From assembly GCF_017114825.1 (NCBI RefSeq), contig NZ_JADEVO010000041.1, positions 1 to 46,320 on the forward strand: a stretch of DNA of 46,320 bases, written 5' to 3'. This DNA is from Pseudomonas gregormendelii (GTDB lineage: Bacteria; Pseudomonadota; Gammaproteobacteria; Pseudomonadales; Pseudomonadaceae). A model generated the notes under the pieces. The model was given only the letters and a program-made list of their open reading frames with translations. It made no database searches and had not been told where the DNA came from. Below, piece after piece: positions 16,640 to 24,787 of the stretch. A program made the translations under genes and the position numbers. Within the stretch, counting starts at the first letter, position 1. Each line of letters starts with the position of its first letter.

Positions 16640-18025
16640 TCAGTCGGAAACCATCGGGCAGTGAATCAAAACACGGGTACCACGACCGATGGCGGCAGGC
16701 TGGATATCCAGCGAGTAATCGTGCAATTTTACAATGGCAGCGACCAACGATAAGCCAAGGCCATGTCCGGGTTGCATACTGCTTGCCTCACCTCGATAGA
16801 GCCTGCGAATGACATGTGTACGGTCCGCCTCTGGTATCCCGGCCCCATCGTCGGCGACCTCAATGATGACCGTTGAGTCCTTTATGCTACCGCGCAATTT
16901 GATATGCCCGTCCACCGGCGTAAACTTGATGGCGTTATCCAGCAAGTTGACCAGCGCTTCGAACAGCAACGATGAGTCGCCATACAATCTGGGCAAGTCG
17001 CTGGTGATTTCCAGGGACAGCGTCTGAGAGCGGTCCAATGCAAGAGGTTCATAAAACTCATGTGCCTGCTGCAACAGCGCCATGATCGGAAAAGGAGCAA
17101 AGGCCGAGCGGCGACGGATATCGTCGAGTTCGGCAACCCGAAGCAGTCCTTGAAAGCGCACCATGATTGATTCGCTTTCTTCAAGGGCCTGATTCAATGT
17201 GTGTTGGTGATCACTGTCCAGAGGCAATTGTTGGAGCTGATATAGCCTTGCGCGCAACCGGGTCAGTGGCGTTCGTAGGTCATGGGCGACCCCATCGCAG
17301 ACGCTCTTGACCTCATGCATCAGTTGCTCGATATGGTCGAGCATCGTATTCACGGCGCTTGCCAGCATATCCAGTTCATCACGGCGGGCTGACAAGGGCA
17401 AACGCTCCGCCAAGTTGCCTGAAACGATACTTTCCGTACAAAGCTGCAGGCGTTTGACACGACGCAACGGTCGGCGTCGCAACAAACGCCAGCCAATTAG
17501 CCCGGGAATCAGTGTTAACGAAAATCCCCACATCAAGGCCTGTTCGATAATCCCGCCCACGGCAGAAATCGAGCCGCCGTCACGCGCCAGAATAAGAATA
17601 TGCCCGTCGGGTCGGCGTGCTAACAGCGCATAACTGCTTCTGGTTTCTTTGTCGGGTAACGCAATGCTCAGTCCGCGCTCAAGATAATGAACCTTGCCGT
17701 CATCGGGCAAACTGGAGCGAAGTTTGAGCAGGTCCCCGGCAACGTGCCGTCCTTCGGGAGTGAATAATCCGTAAGCATCGATCCCGGGTGTCGAATAGGC
17801 TTCGCTGGCAGCCAGTTCCTTCACCAGTTGTTTATCATCGATCTTTTGATAGTAATGGGCACGCTGCAGTAATGTTCGCTCTGCAACGGTTCCCAGATAG
17901 TGGGAGATTTCCCAGTACAACACACCGGTAAAGAGTGCACCCCAGGCCACAAAAAACAGGGCGTAGAAACCGATCAATCGACTACCGGACGAGCGCCATT
18001 CTTCAGTCTTTGGCAGCAAGGACAT
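16640..18025 (-). CDS. Two-component sensor histidine kinase (EnvZ/PmrB type)
   Basis: From the ATG at 18025, which overlaps the response-regulator stop by 23 bp, the kinase has 461 residues. It has a transmembrane helix at about 17-38, a periplasmic sensor to about 160, a second helix at about 162-182 and a HAMP linker. The phospho-acceptor is His248 (VAHDLRTPL). N box LLDNAIKF, G1 DDGAGIP and G2 GHGLGLS are intact, so it should be active. Longer upstream starts would run back into the regulator and are unlikely. The proposed output is the 10-bp-spaced CTTAA repeat seen twice in this region. Confidence 0.88.
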   Translation of the reverse strand: MSLLPKTEEWRSSGSRLIGFYALFFVAWGALFTGVLYWEISHYLGTVAERTLLQRAHYYQKIDDKQLVKELAASEAYSTPGIDAYGLFTPEGRHVAGDLLKLRSSLPDDGKVHYLERGLSIALPDKETRSSYALLARRPDGHILILARDGGSISAVGGIIEQALMWGFSLTLIPGLIGWRLLRRRPLRRVKRLQLCTESIVSGNLAERLPLSARRDELDMLASAVNTMLDHIEQLMHEVKSVCDGVAHDLRTPLTRLRARLYQLQQLPLDSDHQHTLNQALEESESIMVRFQGLLRVAELDDIRRRSAFAPFPIMALLQQAHEFYEPLALDRSQTLSLEITSDLPRLYGDSSLLFEALVNLLDNAIKFTPVDGHIKLRGSIKDSTVIIEVADDGAGIPEADRTHVIRRLYRGEASSMQPGHGLGLSLVAAIVKLHDYSLDIQPAAIGRGTRVLIHCPMVSD

Positions 18026-18683
18026 AACCGGCACCGCGTATTGTATGAATGGCGGGGGTCCCTTCATCGCCTTCAATTTTTTTGCGCAGCCGACCGATGT
18101 GAACATCTATGATGTTTGTCCCCGGGTCGAATCGATAACCCCAGACCTCTTCAAAAAGCATGGTGCGGGTGACCAGTTGGCCGGCACTGCGCATCAAGTA
18201 ATTGAGCAGCTTGAATTCCGTTGGCAGCAGCAGGATGTGTTCGTCATTTCGCGTCAGTTTGTGCTCGACTAGGTCCAGTCGCAGGTTTCCGCAACTGAGT
18301 TGCGGATGGCTTGCATCTGTACTGGTGCGCCTTAGCAACGCGTCAAGACGCGCAACCATCTCGATAGCAGAAAAGGGTTTGGTCAGATAGTCGTCGCCGC
18401 CCGCGCGAAGCCCTTGGACGCGTTCATCCACATCAGAAAGCGCACTGATCATCAGGACTGGCGTCTGAATACCCAGACTACGCAACGTACTGACAATCGT
18501 CAGTCCATCAAAGTCGGGAAGCATCCGATCCAGGGTAATAGCGTCGAAACCTCCTGCAATCGCCAGGGCAAGGCCGTCTCGTCCAGTAGCGGCCCATCTT
18601 GAACTGAACCCATGGCGTTGGAGTTCAGCAATGATGACCTCCGCCGTCACCTTGTCGTCCTCTATGACCAGCGCGCAACTCAT
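18003..18683 (-). CDS. OmpR/PmrA-family response regulator
   Basis: The 226-residue regulator has an acidic pocket at its N-terminus (IEDD), phospho-acceptor Asp52 (ITLDRMLPD), conserved Lys101 (TKPF) and a C-terminal winged helix (LLPTEFKLLNYLM, then NIIDVHIGRLRKKI). I chose the ATG at 18683 because GGAGGAAG sits 5-6 bp before it; an in-frame ATG at 18695 would overlap that site. It is co-transcribed with the overlapping kinase gene. The direct repeat at 18788-18803 is about 105 bp upstream in the divergent gap, so autoregulation is possible. Confidence 0.9.
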   Translation of the reverse strand: MSCALVIEDDKVTAEVIIAELQRHGFSSRWAATGRDGLALAIAGGFDAITLDRMLPDFDGLTIVSTLRSLGIQTPVLMISALSDVDERVQGLRAGGDDYLTKPFSAIEMVARLDALLRRTSTDASHPQLSCGNLRLDLVEHKLTRNDEHILLLPTEFKLLNYLMRSAGQLVTRTMLFEEVWGYRFDPGTNIIDVHIGRLRKKIEGDEGTPAIHTIRGAGYVLAAKD

Positions 18684-18787
18684 AACTTCCTCCATTGCTA
18701 CCTGTACTCGGGCGACTCCGACGCAACGTCGACAGCCAATGCAGGCGTACCCTAGTGACCAACGAGCCCGCCGAATATTAAATATTT

Positions 18788-18803
18788 CTTAACCCACCTT
18801 AAC
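18788..18803 (+). promoter_or_regulatory. Direct-repeat OmpR-family operator in the divergent gap
   Basis: CTTAAC-CCAC-CTTAAC is a perfect hexamer repeat with 10-bp periodicity. It is oriented toward a small rightward ORF and matches the box before dacC (CTTAAT-CCAG-CTTAAT). A TATATT at 18827-18832 may be the associated -10 element. Confidence 0.6.
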
Positions 18804-18873
18804 CCCATCGCCAGCTAAAGCACGGATATATTCGCCACGACAACGGATCACTCGAACTGAAAGGATGAAAGAT

Positions 18874-19032
18874 GTGACCCCTTATCTGGCTTTCTTTTTA
18901 CTGACGTTCGGCTTGGTGTGTTCCTACGCGACATGGGCCGCAAAGACTACCAGCCGGACCGTTCTGCAACGTGACGCTGGCGCCAAAAATGGACCCGGCC
19001 TTCGAGTATCACCACGTCGCCCTGGACCTTGA
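18874..19032 (+). CDS. Possible small single-pass membrane protein
   Basis: A GTG at 18874, preceded by AAGGA at about 8 bp, opens a 52-codon frame beginning with a hydrophobic segment TPYLAFFLLTFGLVCSYATW and then a basic tail. An ATG three codons upstream (18865) is the alternative start but lies directly on the ribosome-binding site. The frame lies 60-70 bp after the CTTAAC repeat, the same distance as dacC from its own box, which is the main argument that it is real. Its 3' half overlaps the BON remnant antiparallel. Family not recognised. Confidence 0.4.
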   Translation: MTPYLAFFLLTFGLVCSYATWAAKTTSRTVLQRDAGAKNGPGLRVSPRRPGP

Positions 19033-19351
19033 CGTGTATCCCGTCGGCTTCTACCTCGGCATTGCGCTTGAGTGCCGCTTCGATGCTGCGCTGGATGTCG
19101 CCGGCGTCTACCCGCGGACGAAGAGTGAGCCAATTGTCGATGCCCAACACGCCGGACAATTTGCGCACGAGCCGTTCCACGGTTTCTTTTTGGTATTGCC
19201 AGTCTACTTCGCCTTCCAGGGCGATCCACCCATGTTGCACGACGACTTTAATGTCGCCTTCGGCGACGGCGCGTACACCTTTGAGGCGCCTGAACGACGA
19301 AAAATCCTTGAGGTGAATCAACAAAGCGGCCGACAGCCCCGCGGTGTTCAA
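18947..19351 (-). pseudogene. BON-domain protein remnant, apparently truncated
   Basis: The frame encodes 134 residues with two BON-type segments: IKVVVQHGWIALEGEVDWQY…LSGVLGIDNWLTLRP and VKVQGDVVILEGRVHFW. BON domains occur in periplasmic OsmY-like osmotic stress proteins. The first domain lacks its usual N-terminal helix, there is no signal peptide, and the second stops abruptly after VAERSGW. The start would be a TTG overlapping the TolC-like stop codon. I read it as a decayed fragment downstream of the secretion operon, although a short cytoplasmic BON protein cannot be excluded. Confidence 0.5.
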
Positions 19352-20691
19352 AACGCCAACTTCGGCCCCAGGTAGGCATTGGCGCTGGCGATGTCGTCAT
19401 CCCCCAACGCGCCCACATCCGCCGCCAGCCGCAGTTTGGCCAGCAGGTAACGCAGCTTGGCTTCGAACAGATCGCGCCGGGCGGTGTAGATTTGTTCCTG
19501 GGCGTTGAGGATGTCGACGTTGGTGCTGGAGCCAGCGAGGAAGCCCTTTTTCGAGGAGTCGAGTGAACGCTCGCTGGATTTGACGGCTTTTTCCAAGGCG
19601 CGGATGCGCGCTTCGCCGCTCTGCACCCCGCGAAATTCCCGGGTGGTGCCAGAGATGATTTCCTCGCGGGTGGCGTTCAGATCCTCTTCGGCCTGATCCC
19701 GGGTGGCGACGCTTTGCCGGGCGCGGGCGCTGACGTAGCCGCCGCTGTACAACGGAATATTCAGCTCCACGCCAGCCGAGCTGTAGCGGTTGCGCTGGTT
19801 TTGAGTGGACAGGGTTTCACTGTCGGCGGCGGTGTAGCCCAGCACCAGATCCAGGGTCGGCCAGTGACCGGCCTTGGCCTTGGCCACTTCTTCGTCGGCG
19901 GTGTTGACGTTCAAGCGGCGGGCCCGGATCGAGGGGCTGTTTGTCCCCGCGCGAATAATCCATTCCTGCAGATTGTCCGGTTGCAGCGGTGGCGTGGGGA
20001 AGGTGTCTTGCAGGGTGGCGATTTCATCGGGTGTCTGCCCGAGGTATTCCTGCAACAGTCGCCGTGCCACGGTCACGCTGTCTTCGGCTTCGATCAGCTC
20101 GGCCTGGGCCAGGTCACGACGGGCCACCGCTTCGTCGACGTCTGTGATGGTGCCGTCGCCGAGGTCCTTGCGCCGTTGGGTCGAAGCCACTTGTTCATTG
20201 AACGATTTGAGTTTGGCCGTCGCCAGTTCCACGGTCTCGTGGGCCAGCAACACGTCAAAGTAGCGCCCGGCCAGCTTAACGGCCGCATCCTGCGCCTTGC
20301 CGTCGAACACCGCCACACCGTACTCGGCCTGATATTCGCCTTGGCGATACTCGGCCATTTTCTGCTTGTTGAAGAGCGGTTGGCGCAGTTGCAGTGTCGC
20401 GCCCCGGGAGTTGTAGTTCAGGTCATTGGTCTGGCTATTGCCGAAAAAATCCGGCTGCTTTTGCGTGCCGTTGATGTGGTTGTCGAAGGCGGTGATGCCG
20501 ATTTTCGGCAGCAGCCCGGATTGACCGATAGTGCGGTTTTCCAGCGCTGCATCGCGTTCGTGACCGGCAGAAAGATAGGTCGGGCCCTGGAACTGCATCA
20601 GGTTCCAGGACTCGCGAAGGTCCAGGGCCTGAGCCGCCGGTGCCTGGCAAACAAGAAAAGCGATGATGAGCCGGAATTGGGTGCCATTCAT
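19348..20691 (-). CDS. TolC-family outer-membrane channel of type I secretion system
   Basis: The 447-residue protein has a signal peptide (cleavage after about residue 22, QALDL) and the two coiled α-hairpin repeats of TolC proteins (RDLAQAELIEAEDSVTVARR and AEEDLNATREEIISG regions). It forms the outer-membrane exit duct of the exporter, comparable to AprF/PrtF. It starts one base after the HlyD stop, with AAGGAG inside the HlyD end. The cognate substrate is almost certainly the RTX peroxidase encoded nearby. Confidence 0.88.
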   Translation of the reverse strand: MNGTQFRLIIAFLVCQAPAAQALDLRESWNLMQFQGPTYLSAGHERDAALENRTIGQSGLLPKIGITAFDNHINGTQKQPDFFGNSQTNDLNYNSRGATLQLRQPLFNKQKMAEYRQGEYQAEYGVAVFDGKAQDAAVKLAGRYFDVLLAHETVELATAKLKSFNEQVASTQRRKDLGDGTITDVDEAVARRDLAQAELIEAEDSVTVARRLLQEYLGQTPDEIATLQDTFPTPPLQPDNLQEWIIRAGTNSPSIRARRLNVNTADEEVAKAKAGHWPTLDLVLGYTAADSETLSTQNQRNRYSSAGVELNIPLYSGGYVSARARQSVATRDQAEEDLNATREEIISGTTREFRGVQSGEARIRALEKAVKSSERSLDSSKKGFLAGSSTNVDILNAQEQIYTARRDLFEAKLRYLLAKLRLAADVGALGDDDIASANAYLGPKLAF

Positions 20692-20692
20692 T

Positions 20693-22039
20693 TCATTGCT
20701 CCTTGAACGCGCTGTTCACGCGATCAAGCAGCGGCTTCAACAAGTAGCTGAGCATGTTGCGTTCACCCGTCTTGATGGTGACTGACGCGGGCATGCCCGC
20801 GCGGATGTGGTTGCTGCCGAGCATGGCCATGCCGGGGGGAGTCACTTCGATTTGCGCCAGGTAGTAGGGCTGTTTGTTGTCGTCGCTGACCAGGCGGTCG
20901 GCGGAAATGGTCAGCACCTGACCCGGAACGTTCGGTGTCTGCACGTGATTGAACGCGGGGAACGAGATGGTTACCGGCAGGCCGGGCGTCATCCGGTCGA
21001 TCGCTTGTACCGGCACCATCGCGTCGATTTGCAACGGTTCGTGTGCCGGCACGATCTCCATGATCTTGAAACCGGGCGCGATCACGCCGCCGATGGTCGA
21101 GACGTTCAGGCCCTGGACCATACCGTCGATGGGCGAACGGATCACCGTGTGTCGGACCTGATAATCCAGGGCCTTCAAACGGTCGGTGAGGGCGCTGTTT
21201 TCTTTCTGCACTTCGGCCAGCAACGACTGCACTTCCTTGCGATAGTCGAACCCCCGCTGAAGGATGCGCAACTTGATTTCGGTGACCTGGCCTCGCGCCC
21301 TGGCAATGTTATTGAGGTTGTCGGCCTGGGAGGCATTGAGATCCGAACCGGTGCGTTCCAGTTCGAGCATACGATTGCGTGGCACATAGCCTTCGGCGGC
21401 CAGTTGCCGGATCCCGATCAGTTCCTGATTGAGAAACCCGAGCTGTGTCGAGCGGGCACTGTAGACGTGTTGTAACCCTTTGATCTGTGCTTCGGCGGAG
21501 TTTTGCGATTCGCGAAGGATGTCAATCTCGCCCTCAAGGGCGGCGCGGCGCGTGGTGAATAAATGCCGTTGCAGGATGATTGCATTTTCCAGGTGCTCGC
21601 TGCCGGCGTAGCGCCGCAACATGGTGGGATCGAAGATGACCTCTGGCACGCCGTCACGCTCGGCTTGCAAGCGGTTTTCCATGGTTTTGGTGGCGATAAA
21701 CTGAGCGTTGACCACCCCTTGTTCCGAGAGCGCCTGTGTGGCGTCGAGCCGCACCAGTTCCTGGTCCTTGCTGACGCTGTCGCCTTCGCGCACCAGAATC
21801 GCTTCGACGCTGCCGCCGGTGAGGTGCTGGATGGTCTTACGATTGCTGGTGACCTTGACCGTTGCGGTGGCGACGATGCCGGCGTCCAGCGGTGCAAGCC
21901 ATGACCAGAGCAGAAATCCGCCAAAGCCGAGGACCGTTAGCAGCACGCCCCAGCGTGCCAGGCGGTGGTCGTTGACATCGATATTGGCCGCCGCGCGTTC
22001 CAATTCCTGGCTACGAGGATCAAGACTCAACGCGCCCAT
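20693..22039 (-). CDS. HlyD-family membrane fusion protein of type I secretion system
   Basis: This 448-residue adaptor has a short cytoplasmic start, one membrane helix at about residues 29-50, a split lipoyl/β-barrel domain (TVKVTSNRKTIQHLTGG…, then VIRSPIDGMVQGLNV) and long coiled coils between. It bridges the ABC transporter and the TolC duct, like AprE/PrtE. It begins immediately after the ABC transporter stop and ends one base before the TolC-like gene, so the three form one operon. Confidence 0.9.
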   Translation of the reverse strand: MGALSLDPRSQELERAAANIDVNDHRLARWGVLLTVLGFGGFLLWSWLAPLDAGIVATATVKVTSNRKTIQHLTGGSVEAILVREGDSVSKDQELVRLDATQALSEQGVVNAQFIATKTMENRLQAERDGVPEVIFDPTMLRRYAGSEHLENAIILQRHLFTTRRAALEGEIDILRESQNSAEAQIKGLQHVYSARSTQLGFLNQELIGIRQLAAEGYVPRNRMLELERTGSDLNASQADNLNNIARARGQVTEIKLRILQRGFDYRKEVQSLLAEVQKENSALTDRLKALDYQVRHTVIRSPIDGMVQGLNVSTIGGVIAPGFKIMEIVPAHEPLQIDAMVPVQAIDRMTPGLPVTISFPAFNHVQTPNVPGQVLTISADRLVSDDNKQPYYLAQIEVTPPGMAMLGSNHIRAGMPASVTIKTGERNMLSYLLKPLLDRVNSAFKEQ

Positions 22040-23788
22040 TTATTCTCTCCCGCGCACAGCTGAAAGGGTTAGTGCGCCCACGGTCGGCAGCACGCTGGTT
22101 TGACGTAGTGCAGCAAACACCTCGTCCCGGGGGCCGAACAATTGTGTGCTGCCTTCACGCAGCATCAGGACTTTATCGACGGTGCCGAGGATGCTCGGGC
22201 GGTGGCTGATCAGCACCGTGGTGCAGCCCCTGGACTTGAGGTCTTCAAGCACCTCGATCAGGGCTTTTTCCCCGGCGTCGTCGAGGTTGGCGTTCGGCTC
22301 ATCCAGCACGATGATCGACGGCTCGCCATACAGCGCACGAGCCAGGCCGATGCGTTGGCGCTGTCCACCGGACAGCGGGTTGCCGTCCACATCCAGGGGC
22401 GTGTCATAACCATGGGCAAAGCGCAGGATCATGTCGTGCACGCCGGCCCGCTTGGCTGCCACGATCACGGCATCACTGTCGACTGCGCCGAAGCGGGCGA
22501 TATTGTCGGCAATAGTGCCTTCGAACAATTCCACGTCCTGGGGCAGGTAACCGACCCAGGGGCCGAGCTCTTCCTTGTTCCACAGGTAGACGTCCACACC
22601 GTCGAGCCTCACTTTGCCGCTTTGCGCCGGCCAGATGCCCACCAGCAGCCGTGCCAGGGTTGATTTGCCCGACGCGGACGGGCCGATGATGCCCAGTGAT
22701 TCACCCGGCGACAGGTTGAAGTGCGGCCCGCGAAGGATCGATTGGCTCATGCCCGGCGCCCCGGCGTGCAAGTGCTCCACCGAGAGCATGCCCAGGGGCC
22801 GTTGCAGCTTCATCGCATCGGCCCGGGGCGGAAAATCTTGCAGCAGTTGCTTGAGCCGCGCCCAGGCGCGGCGGCTGGTCAGCAATTGCTTCCAGCTGCC
22901 GATCAGTTGCTCCACGGGTGCCAGCGCGCGGCCGCTGAGGATCGAGCTGGCGATCATCATGCCGGGGGTGATTGAACCTTCGATCGCCAGCAGGGCACCA
23001 GTGCCGAGGATCAGCGATTGCAGGGTGATCCGCACGAAACGCGCGAGGCCGCTGATGTAGGCTGCACGATCGGAAGCCAGGGTTTGCATTTCGAGAATCC
23101 GCAGGTGGCTGCCGAACCAGCGCCGGGTGATCGCCGGCAGCATGCCCATGGCCTCGATGACCTCGGCGTTGCGCAGATTATTGTTGGCAAAGGTGCCCGA
23201 GATTTGTGCGGCCTGATTCGCTTCATTCAACGGTTTTTTGGTGGCGATTTCGGTCAACCAGGTCAGGGCCAACAAGATCAGTGAACCACACAGGATGACC
23301 ATCCCGAGCAACGGGTGGATCAAGTAGGCGACGAAAAGGTAAATGGGGGTCCAAGGCGCATCGAAGAACGCAAACAGACCGTTGCCGGTCAAAAACTGGC
23401 GAACTTGCGCGAGGTCCTGCAGGGCTTGGGCCGGGTTACCGCCGGTGCGATGCAGGTTGCGCTCGAAAGCGGCGGTAAACACGCGATGGTTCAGGGCCAT
23501 GTCCAGTCGATTGCCGACTCGGATCAACACCCGTGTGCGCACGACTTCCAGTATGGCCATCAGGGTGTACAAACCGATCATCAGAAGAGTCAGCATCAGC
23601 AACGTGGTGACATTGCTGCTGACCAGCGCCCGGTCATACACCTGCAGCATATAAATGGCCGGCGCCAGCATTAGCACGTTGATGACACCGCTGAATCCGG
23701 CCAGCGAGTAGAACGTGTGGCGCAGCCGAAAAAACACCTCGGCAAACTCGGATCGCTGCTGGTTTTTCTTGTCCATCGGAAGGTCCAT
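22040..23788 (-). CDS. Type I secretion ABC transporter (permease/ATPase, AprD/PrtD type)
   Basis: The exporter drives secretion of C-terminal-signal RTX proteins. From the ATG at 23788 it is about 582 residues, close to AprD/PrtD. The membrane domain begins SGVINVLMLAPAIYMLQVYDRAL. The ATPase has Walker A GPSASGKST (about 366-374), signature LSGGQRQR (about 470) and Walker B IIVLDEPNANLD (about 490). It lacks an N-terminal C39 peptidase domain, so no leader cleavage is expected. The frame is open further upstream to a TTG at 23902 with a basic, low-complexity extension that I think is not translated; an ATG at 23776 is also possible. Confidence 0.9.
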   Translation of the reverse strand: MDLPMDKKNQQRSEFAEVFFRLRHTFYSLAGFSGVINVLMLAPAIYMLQVYDRALVSSNVTTLLMLTLLMIGLYTLMAILEVVRTRVLIRVGNRLDMALNHRVFTAAFERNLHRTGGNPAQALQDLAQVRQFLTGNGLFAFFDAPWTPIYLFVAYLIHPLLGMVILCGSLILLALTWLTEIATKKPLNEANQAAQISGTFANNNLRNAEVIEAMGMLPAITRRWFGSHLRILEMQTLASDRAAYISGLARFVRITLQSLILGTGALLAIEGSITPGMMIASSILSGRALAPVEQLIGSWKQLLTSRRAWARLKQLLQDFPPRADAMKLQRPLGMLSVEHLHAGAPGMSQSILRGPHFNLSPGESLGIIGPSASGKSTLARLLVGIWPAQSGKVRLDGVDVYLWNKEELGPWVGYLPQDVELFEGTIADNIARFGAVDSDAVIVAAKRAGVHDMILRFAHGYDTPLDVDGNPLSGGQRQRIGLARALYGEPSIIVLDEPNANLDDAGEKALIEVLEDLKSRGCTTVLISHRPSILGTVDKVLMLREGSTQLFGPRDEVFAALRQTSVLPTVGALTLSAVRGRE

Positions 23789-24088
23789 TGCTGTCGGTGT
23801 ATGTACCTCAGCGTAGGGGGACGACGGTTGGTCGGATGACGCGCCGACCCGGTTTTTACGCGTCAATGTTTTTTTGACGCGTTTGACGGTGTTTAAGAAC
23901 AACAGGTTGCGTATTTTCTTTCGGTAGATAGTGATGAAAGTTGCTTCTTGGCGGACTAATTTCGTGCGACCTAAGTCTAATTTGTGGCACCGAGGTGTTC
24001 GCCCATTCGATCAGTGCACAGCGTTCGCCGGGGTTACCTGCTATTAATCAATGGGAGTACGAATGCTTGACCATTTCAGGAGCGTGTT

Positions 24089-24775
24089 ATGAACCCTTTC
24101 ATTCGGATCGGCATTGTCGACGACCACCCGATGTTGCGTGAGGGAGTTGCCAACACACTGAGGAAGAGAACGGATTTGCAAGTCGTAGAGCAGGGGAGCA
24201 CTGCGAACGAAGCCCAGGACATCGCACTGCGCTTGAGACCGGACGTGATGCTGATGGACGTCAATATGCCGGGCGATGTGTTTGCTGCCGTTCGTTACAT
24301 CTCCACTCAGCTTTCGGGTGTGAAAGTCCTGATGCTCACGGTGTCCGAGTCCGAAGATGACGCCTACTCAGCGCTCGAAGCGGGGGCACGCGGTTATGTA
24401 TTGAAAGGGATCAGCGGTCCGGACCTGGTTCTTGCGATACGCTCGATCTCCAGGGGCGAAACGTACATCACCCCGGACTTTGCGCAAAAGCTCCTGAGCA
24501 ACTTCAAAAAGCATGAAGCCGAAGTCCGTAAGATCGACCTCACCCACCGGGAGGAGCAGATCATTCGTGAAGTATCAATGGGCCTGACCAATAAGGAAGT
24601 GGCTTCAAAGCTTTTGATCAGCGAAAAAACCGTGAAGTACTACATGACCTGCGTGATGCAGAAGCTTCATGTGCGCAACCGTGTCGAGGCCGTCACAGCC
24701 CTGCGGCGCTATTGGGAGCGCGAGGCCGTCGGTCGCCTGCACATCGGGGCAGTGAGTAATCACATGGATATGTAA
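24089..24775 (+). CDS. NarL/LuxR-family response regulator
   Basis: The 228-residue regulator has a receiver domain with Asp11/Asp12 and phospho-acceptor Asp57 (MLMDVNMPG), Lys106, and a C-terminal LuxR-type helix-turn-helix (LTHREEQIIREVSMGLTNKE, from about residue 150). A good AGGAG site precedes the ATG. It converges on the histidine kinase gene, with only 12 bp between stops. It sits between the secretion operon and the peroxidase gene, so it probably controls that system. Confidence 0.9.
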   Translation: MNPFIRIGIVDDHPMLREGVANTLRKRTDLQVVEQGSTANEAQDIALRLRPDVMLMDVNMPGDVFAAVRYISTQLSGVKVLMLTVSESEDDAYSALEAGARGYVLKGISGPDLVLAIRSISRGETYITPDFAQKLLSNFKKHEAEVRKIDLTHREEQIIREVSMGLTNKEVASKLLISEKTVKYYMTCVMQKLHVRNRVEAVTALRRYWEREAVGRLHIGAVSNHMDM

Positions 24776-24787
24776 GGTAGCCCATGG

